Source: Nitrospira sp. MA-1 (GTDB lineage: Bacteria; Nitrospirota; Nitrospiria; Nitrospirales; UBA8639). From it: a stretch of 64,000 nucleotides of DNA. Shown here piece after piece: positions 17,595-24,961 of this stretch (positions are counted from its first letter, which is position 1; every line of letters begins with the position of its first letter). The DNA is taken from positions 620,001 through 684,000 of the forward strand of contig JAQJDB010000006.1 of assembly GCA_032139905.1 (NCBI GenBank), in the 5' to 3' direction. Under the pieces are notes generated by a model, which was not told where the DNA came from, searched no databases, and saw nothing but the letters and a program-made list of their open reading frames with translations. The translations under genes were made by a program, and so were the position numbers.

Positions 17595-17969
17595 GTGAAG
17601 ATAACTCCAGCTAAAATTTTTGATGTCCTCCTTGGAGTCCTGGGATTAGGGACAGTGGGCCTCTTGATCGGGGTCTTCATGGGAGATGGGTGGCTTCCTG
17701 TTGCGTTAGCATTGGGAGCCATTCTTGGGGCCGGAGTGGGCTTGGTAGGCGGACGAGGATTTTTTTTGAGTATTTTTATCGGAACCATTTTAGGTGGTTT
17801 GTTGACATTAGGAGTGAGTGGAACCGAGGCTGTGACGGTTGGCGCAGCCTCGGGTGCGGCAATGGGTGGATTTTTGGGAATTTGGATTTCGATGCTTATA
17901 GAGACGTGGCGACAACGGAATCAAACCGTTCCTGAGTGCGATAAGCATCCTAATCATTTACAACCGTAA
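17595..17969 (+). CDS. Small glycine-rich membrane protein
   Basis: About 124 residues from GTG 17595, ten bases after the DUF3047 gene. Four hydrophobic segments are rich in Gly and Ala (VLLGVLGLGTVGLLIGVFMG, ALALGAILGAGVGLVGG, GAASGAAMGGFLGIWISML), ending in a charged cytoplasmic tail. No family recognised. Probably co-transcribed with the oxidase. Confidence 0.55.
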   Translation: MKITPAKIFDVLLGVLGLGTVGLLIGVFMGDGWLPVALALGAILGAGVGLVGGRGFFLSIFIGTILGGLLTLGVSGTEAVTVGAASGAAMGGFLGIWISMLIETWRQRNQTVPECDKHPNHLQP

Positions 17970-18019
17970 TCAATCTGAATCATCGAGGTGAGTGTGTCAA
18001 AGCGAGAGGCAAGGTAGTC

Positions 18020-18940
18020 ATGGAAAATCAGCGGGTACTCATCGGCTCAATTTTATTTGTATTCGGCTCATTTATCATGATGATCGTGATGTTGATTTAT
18101 ATGACTTATAAAGGGAAGGCTGATTTGGCGGAATTGTCGGCCGGCCAACCGGCCAACGTCAGGGTCTTGCAGCCAATGCCCACACAAGATTTTTCCATGT
18201 ATAAAACGTTTGTCGGGGATGATGGCCGGGAAATGGTCGAAATTCCTGAAGGGCCGTTTACCATGGGCATTGAGGATGGGGATCCCGATGAAGGGCCATC
18301 GCATCCGGTGTATCTCCAAACGTTTTATATCGACCTTAAAGAAGTCACACAAGCAGATTATGATCGGTATATCAAGATGACGAAACGGGACAAACCTAAG
18401 GTGCCGGTCTTTGAAGATGATGTCTCCAAGCTGGTCGGTCTCGATTATCCGGTGGTGGCTGTGACCTGGAACGATGCCTTTGGGTATTGTCAGTGGGCTG
18501 GGAAGCGGTTGCCGACCGAAGCGGAGTGGGAAAAGGCGGCCAGGGGAGAAGGGAAGCGGCGTTATCCTTGGGGGGAAAAATTCGAATATCAGTTTGCCAA
18601 TGTTGATGGGAAGGAAGATGGCTTTCAGTATTTAGCTCCTGTGGGATCCTTTGAGGTAGGGAGAAGCCCTTTCGGACTCTATGATGCCACCGGCAATGTA
18701 GCCGAGTGGGTCATGGATAGTTATGCTGCTGACTATTATCAACAGGCCCCATATCGGGATCCCCCAGGACCAAAAGTCGAAGATGAGAATAAAGTCATTC
18801 GTGGGGGCTCTTGGCGAGAATCTCGTATCGGCGCCAGGGTTACCAAGCGTTTTGCAGCTAAAATGTGGAGGAACGATGCCAGTGTTGGATTTCGGTGCGC
18901 AAAAGATCCTCCGGCCACTGAGACTCCTCAATCCTCCTAA
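18020..18940 (+). CDS. SUMF1/formylglycine-generating-enzyme-like anchored protein (2 of 3)
   Basis: About 306 residues with one N-terminal transmembrane anchor (LIGSILFVFGSFIMMIVMLIY) and a SUMF1 domain: EIPEGPFTMGIEDGDPDEGP, CQWAGKRLPTEAEWEKAARG, GNVAEWVMDSY and RGGSWRESRI...GFRCAKDP. The catalytic cysteine pair of formylglycine-generating enzymes is absent. It is followed by a second copy of the family at 19026. Periplasmic, function unknown. Confidence 0.8.
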   Translation: MENQRVLIGSILFVFGSFIMMIVMLIYMTYKGKADLAELSAGQPANVRVLQPMPTQDFSMYKTFVGDDGREMVEIPEGPFTMGIEDGDPDEGPSHPVYLQTFYIDLKEVTQADYDRYIKMTKRDKPKVPVFEDDVSKLVGLDYPVVAVTWNDAFGYCQWAGKRLPTEAEWEKAARGEGKRRYPWGEKFEYQFANVDGKEDGFQYLAPVGSFEVGRSPFGLYDATGNVAEWVMDSYAADYYQQAPYRDPPGPKVEDENKVIRGGSWRESRIGARVTKRFAAKMWRNDASVGFRCAKDPPATETPQSS

Positions 18941-19025
18941 GCGGTAAGCAGGCTCCTCGCCGGCGTGAATAATCGCCCATGGTTTCTCGAAATAGGACAC
19001 ATTGACGGATAAGGAATAGGGAGAC

Positions 19026-19898
19026 ATGGACGGTCGATTTAAATTAATTTTTCTGATTGCGGTCCTGTTTATGACTGGCCTGCCATTATTAGGGATTTTG
19101 AAAGGGACCGACACTCCCCCAAGTCTCCAGGACCCAACTCCCCAATCAATGCCTTCTTCAGCATTGGAGCCGTCCACAGAATCGATGGTTCCTGATCCTG
19201 ACATAGGGAATGAGATGGTTGAGATACCTGCAGGGGAATTCATTCTTGGCAGTAATGAAGGCGGATTTAATGAAAAGCCTGCCCACGTCGCTAATTTAGG
19301 GACGTACTGGATTGATCGATATGAAGTCACCTATAAACGGTATATGGAATTTGTGGAAGCTACAGGCCATCGGCAACCTGGCCCGCCATCTCGTTATGCC
19401 GCAAAGCTCGGACTGTTAAGAGGGCCTTATCAGCCGATTACCTATGTGTCATGGAGCGATGCGAATGACTATTGTCAGTGGAAAGGCAAGCGTCTCCCTA
19501 CCGAACAGGAATGGGAAAAAGCTATGCGAGGGACAGATGGACGCACCTGGCCGTGGGGTGATGGGTTGACCGGACATCCTGCCAATTTTGCAGGGGAGGG
19601 CGATGGGTTTGAAGTATCGGCTCCAGTAGGTTCGTTTCCCCTTGATCAAAGTGTATTCGGGGTCTTTGACGGGGCAGGAAATGTTATGGAATGGACGGAT
19701 AATTGGTACGTGGAGGATCTATATCTACAGAAAGATTCAGTTTCGCAAGAAAATAATCGGCCAACCTCGACTTACAAGACAATGAGAGGAAGTGGGTATA
19801 CGAGCCGAGGCGTAGATCTCCGAATCACCAATAGGAGTTTTATGGTTCCTGATTTTCGAGATGAGACAATTGGTTTCAGATGTGCACGTTCAAATTAA
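19026..19898 (+). CDS. SUMF1/formylglycine-generating-enzyme-like anchored protein (3 of 3)
   Basis: About 290 residues: N-terminal membrane segment, a proline- and serine-rich linker (residues 30-65) and a SUMF1 domain (FILGSNEGGFNEKPAH, CQWKGKRLPTEQEWEKAMRG, GAGNVMEWTDNWY, MRGSGYTSR...GFRCARSN). The catalytic cysteines are again missing. The ATG at 19026 follows ATAGGGAG. With the copies at 3046 and 18020 it makes three divergent members within 17 kb. Confidence 0.8.
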   Translation: MDGRFKLIFLIAVLFMTGLPLLGILKGTDTPPSLQDPTPQSMPSSALEPSTESMVPDPDIGNEMVEIPAGEFILGSNEGGFNEKPAHVANLGTYWIDRYEVTYKRYMEFVEATGHRQPGPPSRYAAKLGLLRGPYQPITYVSWSDANDYCQWKGKRLPTEQEWEKAMRGTDGRTWPWGDGLTGHPANFAGEGDGFEVSAPVGSFPLDQSVFGVFDGAGNVMEWTDNWYVEDLYLQKDSVSQENNRPTSTYKTMRGSGYTSRGVDLRITNRSFMVPDFRDETIGFRCARSN

Positions 19899-19942
19899 TG
19901 ACAATAAAGGTGACGAAATTCTGTTGAGGAAAATCAAAAAAA

Positions 19943-20047
19943 TTAAAGAAAATCAAAATAGTAGAGGATGAGAAAGACGGCAAGCAGAATATTGACAACC
20001 ATTCCGGCCAAAACTATAATGTCGAACACTTTTGCATTTGTACGCAT
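19943..20047 (-). CDS. 34-residue single-span membrane protein (minus strand)
   Basis: Reading from ATG at 20047 down to TAA at 19943 gives 34 residues: a short polar start (MRTNAKVFD) and one long hydrophobic helix rich in Ile, Val and Leu ending YYFDFL. AGAGGG stands seven bases before the ATG. The overlapping plus-strand frame (19968-20174) is polar and has no good SD, so the minus-strand reading is preferred. It lies divergently to the small genes that precede the bd-like oxidase. It could be a small oxidase or cytochrome subunit; no family is recognised. Confidence 0.5.
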   Translation of the reverse strand: MRTNAKVFDIIVLAGMVVNILLAVFLILYYFDFL

Positions 20048-20175
20048 GTGCAATCCCTCTTTTTACGTGATCAATAAATGTTTGAATAGCACGAAAAATT
20101 ATATTATGTCAATGAAGTTTATTAGGGAAAATCATTTAAGATTCAGTTTCGAATTAAGCACAGGGAGGAATTGAA

Positions 20176-20310
20176 ATGGGTGATTCGACGGCTGTCATAA
20201 GAGAGTCAACGGAGTTAGAGACTAAAATTGGAAAAGCGATTTTTTATGTAACCTGCTCGGTAAGCCTTTGGTTTTTCTATTGGTTTTCAGGCATTCAGTG
20301 CCCCTGCTAA
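20176..20310 (+). CDS. 44-residue single-span membrane protein upstream of bd-like oxidase
   Basis: ATG 20176 follows AGGGAGG (20162-20168) by seven bases. The polar N-terminus is followed by one hydrophobic helix with many aromatics (KAIFYVTCSVSLWFFYWFSG) and the protein ends IQCPC. The good SD, membrane pattern and position before another tiny membrane gene and the oxidase suggest a real small subunit or assembly factor, comparable in size to CydX-type subunits though not recognisably homologous. Confidence 0.6.
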   Translation: MGDSTAVIRESTELETKIGKAIFYVTCSVSLWFFYWFSGIQCPC

Positions 20311-20372
20311 AAAAGCATGATTTCCAATAAGACAATCAATTATTTAATACTCTTAGACGCAAGGAGGGGCGC

Positions 20373-20489
20373 ATGCAGACAGCTCTGTATGTAATAGTTT
20401 CATTGGTTATTTGTTTTGTGTATTTTCAGGCACTGGATTATGTACTGATGGACGCTCAGGGGTTGGACTATTTCTACATGTTCAGATAG
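20373..20489 (+). CDS. 38-residue single-span membrane protein upstream of bd-like oxidase
   Basis: ATG 20373 follows AAGGAGGGG (20361-20369), an excellent SD. The product is a hydrophobic helix (ALYVIVSLVICFVYFQAL) and a short acidic and aromatic tail (DYVLMDAQGLDYFYMFR). The size and single span recall CydX/CbdX-like subunits of bd oxidases. The oxidase gene starts 97 bases later. The functional link is inference. Confidence 0.6.
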   Translation: MQTALYVIVSLVICFVYFQALDYVLMDAQGLDYFYMFR

Positions 20490-20586
20490 TCGTAAGAATG
20501 GAAATATTTAAGATTCACATTCATGACGAATTTTAGGTAAATTTGATGGGTTTAAACACAACACGTTTTCACAAGGAGGTAGGTCA

Positions 20587-22554
20587 ATGGGTCGCCTGTT
20601 CAATCAAATGACCCGGGGGAAGAAAAAGTTGTTCGCCGTTTCGGCCCTGATGGTAATGGGCGGTCTGCTTTTGCTGCCAATTTTCCTGTCAGTCTCAGCT
20701 GTGGCGAGTGGTGGCGGGGCACCAGCAGGTGGTCCTCCACCAGATGTCGTTGCCGCACAAAAGGCGGGAGAGGAAGGCGAGGCGGAAAAGGTGGAGATGG
20801 GCCGTGACATTTATTACAAGACGGAAGGTCCAGCCATTGGAGAGGGCGCACCGGTAACGGCCGACAACGAAACTTTTTATCCTCGGTATAACTTCGAGAG
20901 TCGTGTCCTCCTTTGGGTAGCCAACCAGCAGCATCTTTACTACGGTAGCTTTGTGTTGGCGGTTCCAATCTTTTGTATGTGTATCGAATTTGCCGGTATG
21001 GTGAGCAAAGATAAGGCTATGGCCAAGAAGTATGACCAATTGGCTTATGATTTTATCAAGATCAGTCTGACGGCCTATTCTTTAACTGCGATCCTGGGTG
21101 GGATCCTGATCTTTACCTTCCTGACTCTTTATCCTGCCTTTTTTGGATACTTATCTAGTATTTTCCGTCCGGTCATGCACATTTATGCATTAACATTCGT
21201 GGCGGAAAGTGCAACCCTCTACATTTATTACTACGGATGGGACAAGATGAGGGAAGGGGTCCTGAAGTGGGTTCATCTCAGCATGTCGGTGATTCTGAAT
21301 GTGATTGGAACGGTGCTGATGTTCCTCGCTAATTCATGGATTGCGTTTATGATGTCCCCGGCTGGAGTTGATGAGCAGGGGAGATATCTTGGAAATATTT
21401 GGCATGTAATTCATACGGCCCTTTGGAATCCTTTGAATGTTCATAGGATTCTTGGGAACATGGCATTTGGTGGTGGTGTGGTAGCTGCCTATGCTGCCTA
21501 TCGCTTCCTTTCATCAAAAACGGATGAAGAGCGTGCTCATTATGACTGGATGGGCTATATCGCAATGAGTTTAGGTGTGGCGTTTTTAATTCCGCTACCC
21601 TTTGCCGGATATTGGTTGATGCGGGAGGTGTATGCCTACCGTCAGCAGATGGGAATTACCTTAATGGGTGGGTTGCTGGCTTGGTTATTTATTATTCAAG
21701 CCACCATGATTGGAATTCTATTCCTCACCACCAATTATTACCTGTGGCAAGCTCTTGGCCGTATGACGGGTGGAGAGCGTTTCCAAAGGTATATTAAATA
21801 TCTCGTGTTTATCTTAGTGGTTGGGCTTCTGGTGTTTATTACGCCGCACACGATCGTGATGTCTCCCGCGGAATTGAAAGCGATGGGCGGGCAGCAGCAT
21901 CCGGTCCTCGGAAATTATGGTGTCATGTCTGCCAAAAATGGTGGAATTAACGCCATTATCATGACAACCATTCTGAGTTTTATTTGGTACCAGCGAGGGA
22001 ACAGGGTCCCCACAGTTAGCTGGGCTAAGTTTGGTAATATTTTTATGGGCTGTTTTTTTGTCATAGCACAGCTAAATAATGTTTGGTTGGCTTGTTATGG
22101 GTACTTTATACCTGCAAACGTACGAATCGGTTTGTCTGTGCCTCAGGTGGCGGGAACCTTGTCTTGTCTGCTCTTAATGACCCCGCTCAACCTGGCGATG
22201 TTGAAAAATGGAAGACAATTGGGGCCGATCAGATGGGGCCAAATTCCACCACGTTCACAATATGCGATCATCATGTTGGCCACAGCATTCACGTGGATGA
22301 TGGGATTAATGGGGTATATCCGTTCTTCGGTGCGATTATTCTGGCACGTGAATGAAGTAATGCGGGATAATTCTCCATGGGCCTATACCCATACAATTGG
22401 TTTTGCGGCAAACGTTATTTCGTTTAATGTGCTGTTTTTCTGGATCAGTATAATGTTTGTCTTTTGGCTTGGCACACTAGGTGCTAAAAAAATACCGGTT
22501 CCTTCGCCTGCAGGGCAGCCAGTTCCATCTCCTCAATCTGCAACTGGTCATTAA
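20587..22554 (+). CDS. bd-like terminal oxidase, paralogue 2 (main respiratory copy)
   Basis: About 655 residues with an N-terminal signal-like segment, a Gly/Pro-rich linker and some 14 membrane spans. CydA-like features: ANQQHLYYGSF (His116), ANSWIAFMMSPAGVD, NVHRILGNMAFGGG. The second half keeps TPHTIVMS and GGQQHPVLGNYGVMSAKNG as in the copy at 14979. The start has a perfect SD (AAGGAGGT, 20573-20580). No CydB follows; instead there are three cytochrome c genes, so electrons probably come from cytochrome c rather than quinol. A bd-like oxidase of this kind, reported to carry histidines reminiscent of heme-copper oxidases, was described in Nitrospira genomes and is the presumed terminal oxidase of nitrite respiration. 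Confidence 0.85.
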   Translation: MGRLFNQMTRGKKKLFAVSALMVMGGLLLLPIFLSVSAVASGGGAPAGGPPPDVVAAQKAGEEGEAEKVEMGRDIYYKTEGPAIGEGAPVTADNETFYPRYNFESRVLLWVANQQHLYYGSFVLAVPIFCMCIEFAGMVSKDKAMAKKYDQLAYDFIKISLTAYSLTAILGGILIFTFLTLYPAFFGYLSSIFRPVMHIYALTFVAESATLYIYYYGWDKMREGVLKWVHLSMSVILNVIGTVLMFLANSWIAFMMSPAGVDEQGRYLGNIWHVIHTALWNPLNVHRILGNMAFGGGVVAAYAAYRFLSSKTDEERAHYDWMGYIAMSLGVAFLIPLPFAGYWLMREVYAYRQQMGITLMGGLLAWLFIIQATMIGILFLTTNYYLWQALGRMTGGERFQRYIKYLVFILVVGLLVFITPHTIVMSPAELKAMGGQQHPVLGNYGVMSAKNGGINAIIMTTILSFIWYQRGNRVPTVSWAKFGNIFMGCFFVIAQLNNVWLACYGYFIPANVRIGLSVPQVAGTLSCLLLMTPLNLAMLKNGRQLGPIRWGQIPPRSQYAIIMLATAFTWMMGLMGYIRSSVRLFWHVNEVMRDNSPWAYTHTIGFAANVISFNVLFFWISIMFVFWLGTLGAKKIPVPSPAGQPVPSPQSATGH

Positions 22555-22580
22555 CGAAAAATACAATTACAAACAATCGT

Positions 22581-22601
22581 GGGGCTGCATTAGGCAGCCC
22601 C
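22581..22601 (+). other. Intercistronic hairpin between oxidase and cytochrome genes
   Basis: An 8-bp GC-rich stem (22581-22588 with 22594-22601) and a 5-base loop lie just before the SD of the next gene. There is no T tract, so it is more likely an RNA processing or stability element than a terminator. Confidence 0.55.
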
Positions 22602-22620
22602 CAAGTTGGAGGATTGCACT

Positions 22621-23934
22621 GTGGTTGAGTTATTGGGACGGGCGATAGGAATGGGTTGGCCAGTATTACTGATGCTGGTTGGGCTATTGCTGTATTTCCA
22701 GGCAACTATTTCGGATCCTGAAAAAAAGAAAAGGGCAAGTTTTCAGACCATAATTGGAATTTTTTGTGCTTTTTTAGCGTTTATCGCTATTTCCAATTAT
22801 ACCCATAATTTTGAAGGGGAAAGTCGGTTGCTGCCGGTTTCCCTTGTCATGATCACTATCATGTCTTTTATTATGGGTCTCTATTTTCCGAATATCAGTG
22901 CCCTAATGAAAATTGGAGGGTTCATGTTTTTTGTGGCGGCCGCGCTTTCCGGGTACGGAAATTGGCTGCCTCAGGTCGAGGGCGGATTCCCTCCACCGGT
23001 CGTGAAGTTAGACTTCCAAAGTATGTCACCGCAACAACTTGGTGATGAAGGGGAAAAAATTATATTTGGTGGGATTGGGCAAAGTAAAACCCAAGGAGCC
23101 ATAGGGAAAGGCCAGTGCCCGTTGTGTCATGGGTTCCAACAGGGATTTTTAAGTGAACGGGCACCTAATTTATTTGGAATTCCTGAAAGATCTGAAGAAA
23201 GATTAAAAGAGCCAAATTACCATATGAATAATGCCGCTGCTCGAACTACTGAACAAAAGGAAGCTTTTGAAGGATCGGGGACGGCTACAAATGCTCAGGA
23301 ATACATTGCTGAGTCACATGCATGCCCGAGTTGTTTTGTAGTAACGGGATTTGGGGTCAAAGGATCAAATGATACCGTAAGTCCCATGCCTAAGATTCAT
23401 AAACCACCGATATCTTTAACAATCGGCGAAATGGCAGCAGTGGATACCTGGATGTATACGAGGGAAGGAAAAGAAGCTCCTGCTTATGATGTGATTGCTA
23501 CCTCATATGAAAAGTTCATTCCAGAAGCCGATCGCCCCTCTGCGGGTGGAGAAGAAGAAGCTGGTGGTGGTGGTGGGAATCTTTTAGCTGACGGGAGCGA
23601 GCCTTACGACAAGCTCTTTATGAAAGCCGGTTGTCCTGCCTGTCATACCATTCCCGGGATTGAAGGAGCCACGGGAAAAGTTGGTCCTCTTCTCATGGAG
23701 GGATCAAATGCTCCCAATCGGATTAAAGATCCCAACTATAAGGGTAAAGCAAAATCTCCTAAGGAGTACATTACTGAATCGATATTAGACCCAAGTGCCT
23801 ACGTGGTAAAAGATTTTCCTGACGATCAAATGCCAAAGGACTTTGGTGTAAGGCTCACAGGCGGTGCACTTAGTAAGATGGTCGATTACTTGGCGCAATT
23901 AAAAGAAGGCCAACCTTTACCTCCAAAAGAATAA
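22621..23934 (+). CDS. Membrane-anchored diheme cytochrome c
   Basis: GTG 22621 follows GGAGG (22608-22612). Five or so hydrophobic segments occupy the first 120 residues. Two class I cytochrome c domains follow: CPLCH at residue 166 and CPACH at residue 338, with methionine ligand candidates in SPMPK and DQMPKDFG. A third motif, CPSCF at residue 235, has Phe in place of the heme-binding His and cannot bind heme in the usual way. A Gly/Glu-rich linker (around residues 305-320) joins the domains. It is probably the electron-donating partner of the bd-like oxidase just upstream. Confidence 0.85.
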   Translation: MVELLGRAIGMGWPVLLMLVGLLLYFQATISDPEKKKRASFQTIIGIFCAFLAFIAISNYTHNFEGESRLLPVSLVMITIMSFIMGLYFPNISALMKIGGFMFFVAAALSGYGNWLPQVEGGFPPPVVKLDFQSMSPQQLGDEGEKIIFGGIGQSKTQGAIGKGQCPLCHGFQQGFLSERAPNLFGIPERSEERLKEPNYHMNNAAARTTEQKEAFEGSGTATNAQEYIAESHACPSCFVVTGFGVKGSNDTVSPMPKIHKPPISLTIGEMAAVDTWMYTREGKEAPAYDVIATSYEKFIPEADRPSAGGEEEAGGGGGNLLADGSEPYDKLFMKAGCPACHTIPGIEGATGKVGPLLMEGSNAPNRIKDPNYKGKAKSPKEYITESILDPSAYVVKDFPDDQMPKDFGVRLTGGALSKMVDYLAQLKEGQPLPPKE

Positions 23935-23979
23935 GAAATATTAATTTAGGGTATAACCCTTTATAAGGAGTAAGGAAGA

Positions 23980-24948
23980 ATGACGTGGCTTAAATTAGTT
24001 GAAGGCTACATGCCGATGCAGATGATTTCCGAGTTGGCGATCTGCATCCTTGTGTTTTCTATTATTAATTACTCTCTCAAGAGAGCAGGCATGGGATTGC
24101 CAAAGTTTTGGGCAGGAATCTTTGTCTGGTGTTTCGTGAATTTGTTTTATTTGAAATATCGAATTTACCCACCAATACCATTTAGTGTGCGGGCTATTTA
24201 TGGCACCGTGGCCGCTTGCGGTATTTTTATGTGGGTTTCGGGGTCACAGCAGGAATGGGAAGAATTCAAGCGCCCAATTATCAATGTGTTGGACGCAAAA
24301 ACGGGTTTGACCAAGTTCGTTCGTACGGCCCTATTGATTTTATTACCTATTGGACTCTGGGGATTTGCCTACAACTCCTTCCTGCCAAGTTTTGATGAAC
24401 CCATTGAGCTAAGAACTGTGCATCCGGCCCCACCGGCCACAACTAAAGTTCATGGAAAAACATATGTATTACAAACCGCAGCTAATCCTTTTCGTATCAA
24501 TACTGAAGGGAAATACGATCAGGCATACAGCAACGCTCATATCGTCAGCCAGGATATGGGGCGATTAATGAAGGATGTGAAAAATCCGGAAGATAACCCC
24601 TGGGATCCCAATGCGAAAGGCTACATCAAACATGTTCGTGAGGGGGGGGAGATCTTTTTTCAAAATTGCCATTTTTGCCATGGGGATAATTTAAATGGCC
24701 GGGGTCTTTGGGCATTCGCGTTTAATCCAATACCTGCCAATTTTACGGATGCAGGAACCATCGCTCAGCTACAAGAAACCTTTGTTTTCTGGAGGGTTGC
24801 TAAAGGTGGAATTGGTCTTCCTGGTGAGGGGTTCCCATGGGCATCAGTTATGCCACCGTGGGAACAGCATTTAACCGTTGATGAAATATGGAAAGTCATC
24901 ATGTTTGAATACTGGCACACCGGGTATTACCCGCGGACTTGGGAATAA
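23980..24948 (+). CDS. Membrane-anchored monoheme cytochrome c
   Basis: About 322 residues; ATG preceded by AAGGAGTAAGGAAG. Four membrane spans in the first 140 residues lead into a periplasmic class I cytochrome c domain with CHFCHGDNLNGRG (heme Cys at residue 230) and a C-terminal PWASVMPPW methionine ligand candidate. Four bases before its stop begins the SD of the next gene. It is part of the oxidase cluster and likely relays electrons between the periplasm and the oxidase. Confidence 0.85.
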   Translation: MTWLKLVEGYMPMQMISELAICILVFSIINYSLKRAGMGLPKFWAGIFVWCFVNLFYLKYRIYPPIPFSVRAIYGTVAACGIFMWVSGSQQEWEEFKRPIINVLDAKTGLTKFVRTALLILLPIGLWGFAYNSFLPSFDEPIELRTVHPAPPATTKVHGKTYVLQTAANPFRINTEGKYDQAYSNAHIVSQDMGRLMKDVKNPEDNPWDPNAKGYIKHVREGGEIFFQNCHFCHGDNLNGRGLWAFAFNPIPANFTDAGTIAQLQETFVFWRVAKGGIGLPGEGFPWASVMPPWEQHLTVDEIWKVIMFEYWHTGYYPRTWE

Positions 24949-24961
24949 GGAGGACGCGGAC

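Noticed and set aside
19968-20174. 68-codon plus-strand frame
   Set aside because: Polar, without an SD, and antisense to a better-supported small membrane protein.
22470-22485. TGGCAC...TGCT match to a sigma54 promoter
   Set aside because: Lies inside the oxidase coding sequence, where codons explain it, and the -12 box lacks the first T of TTGC.
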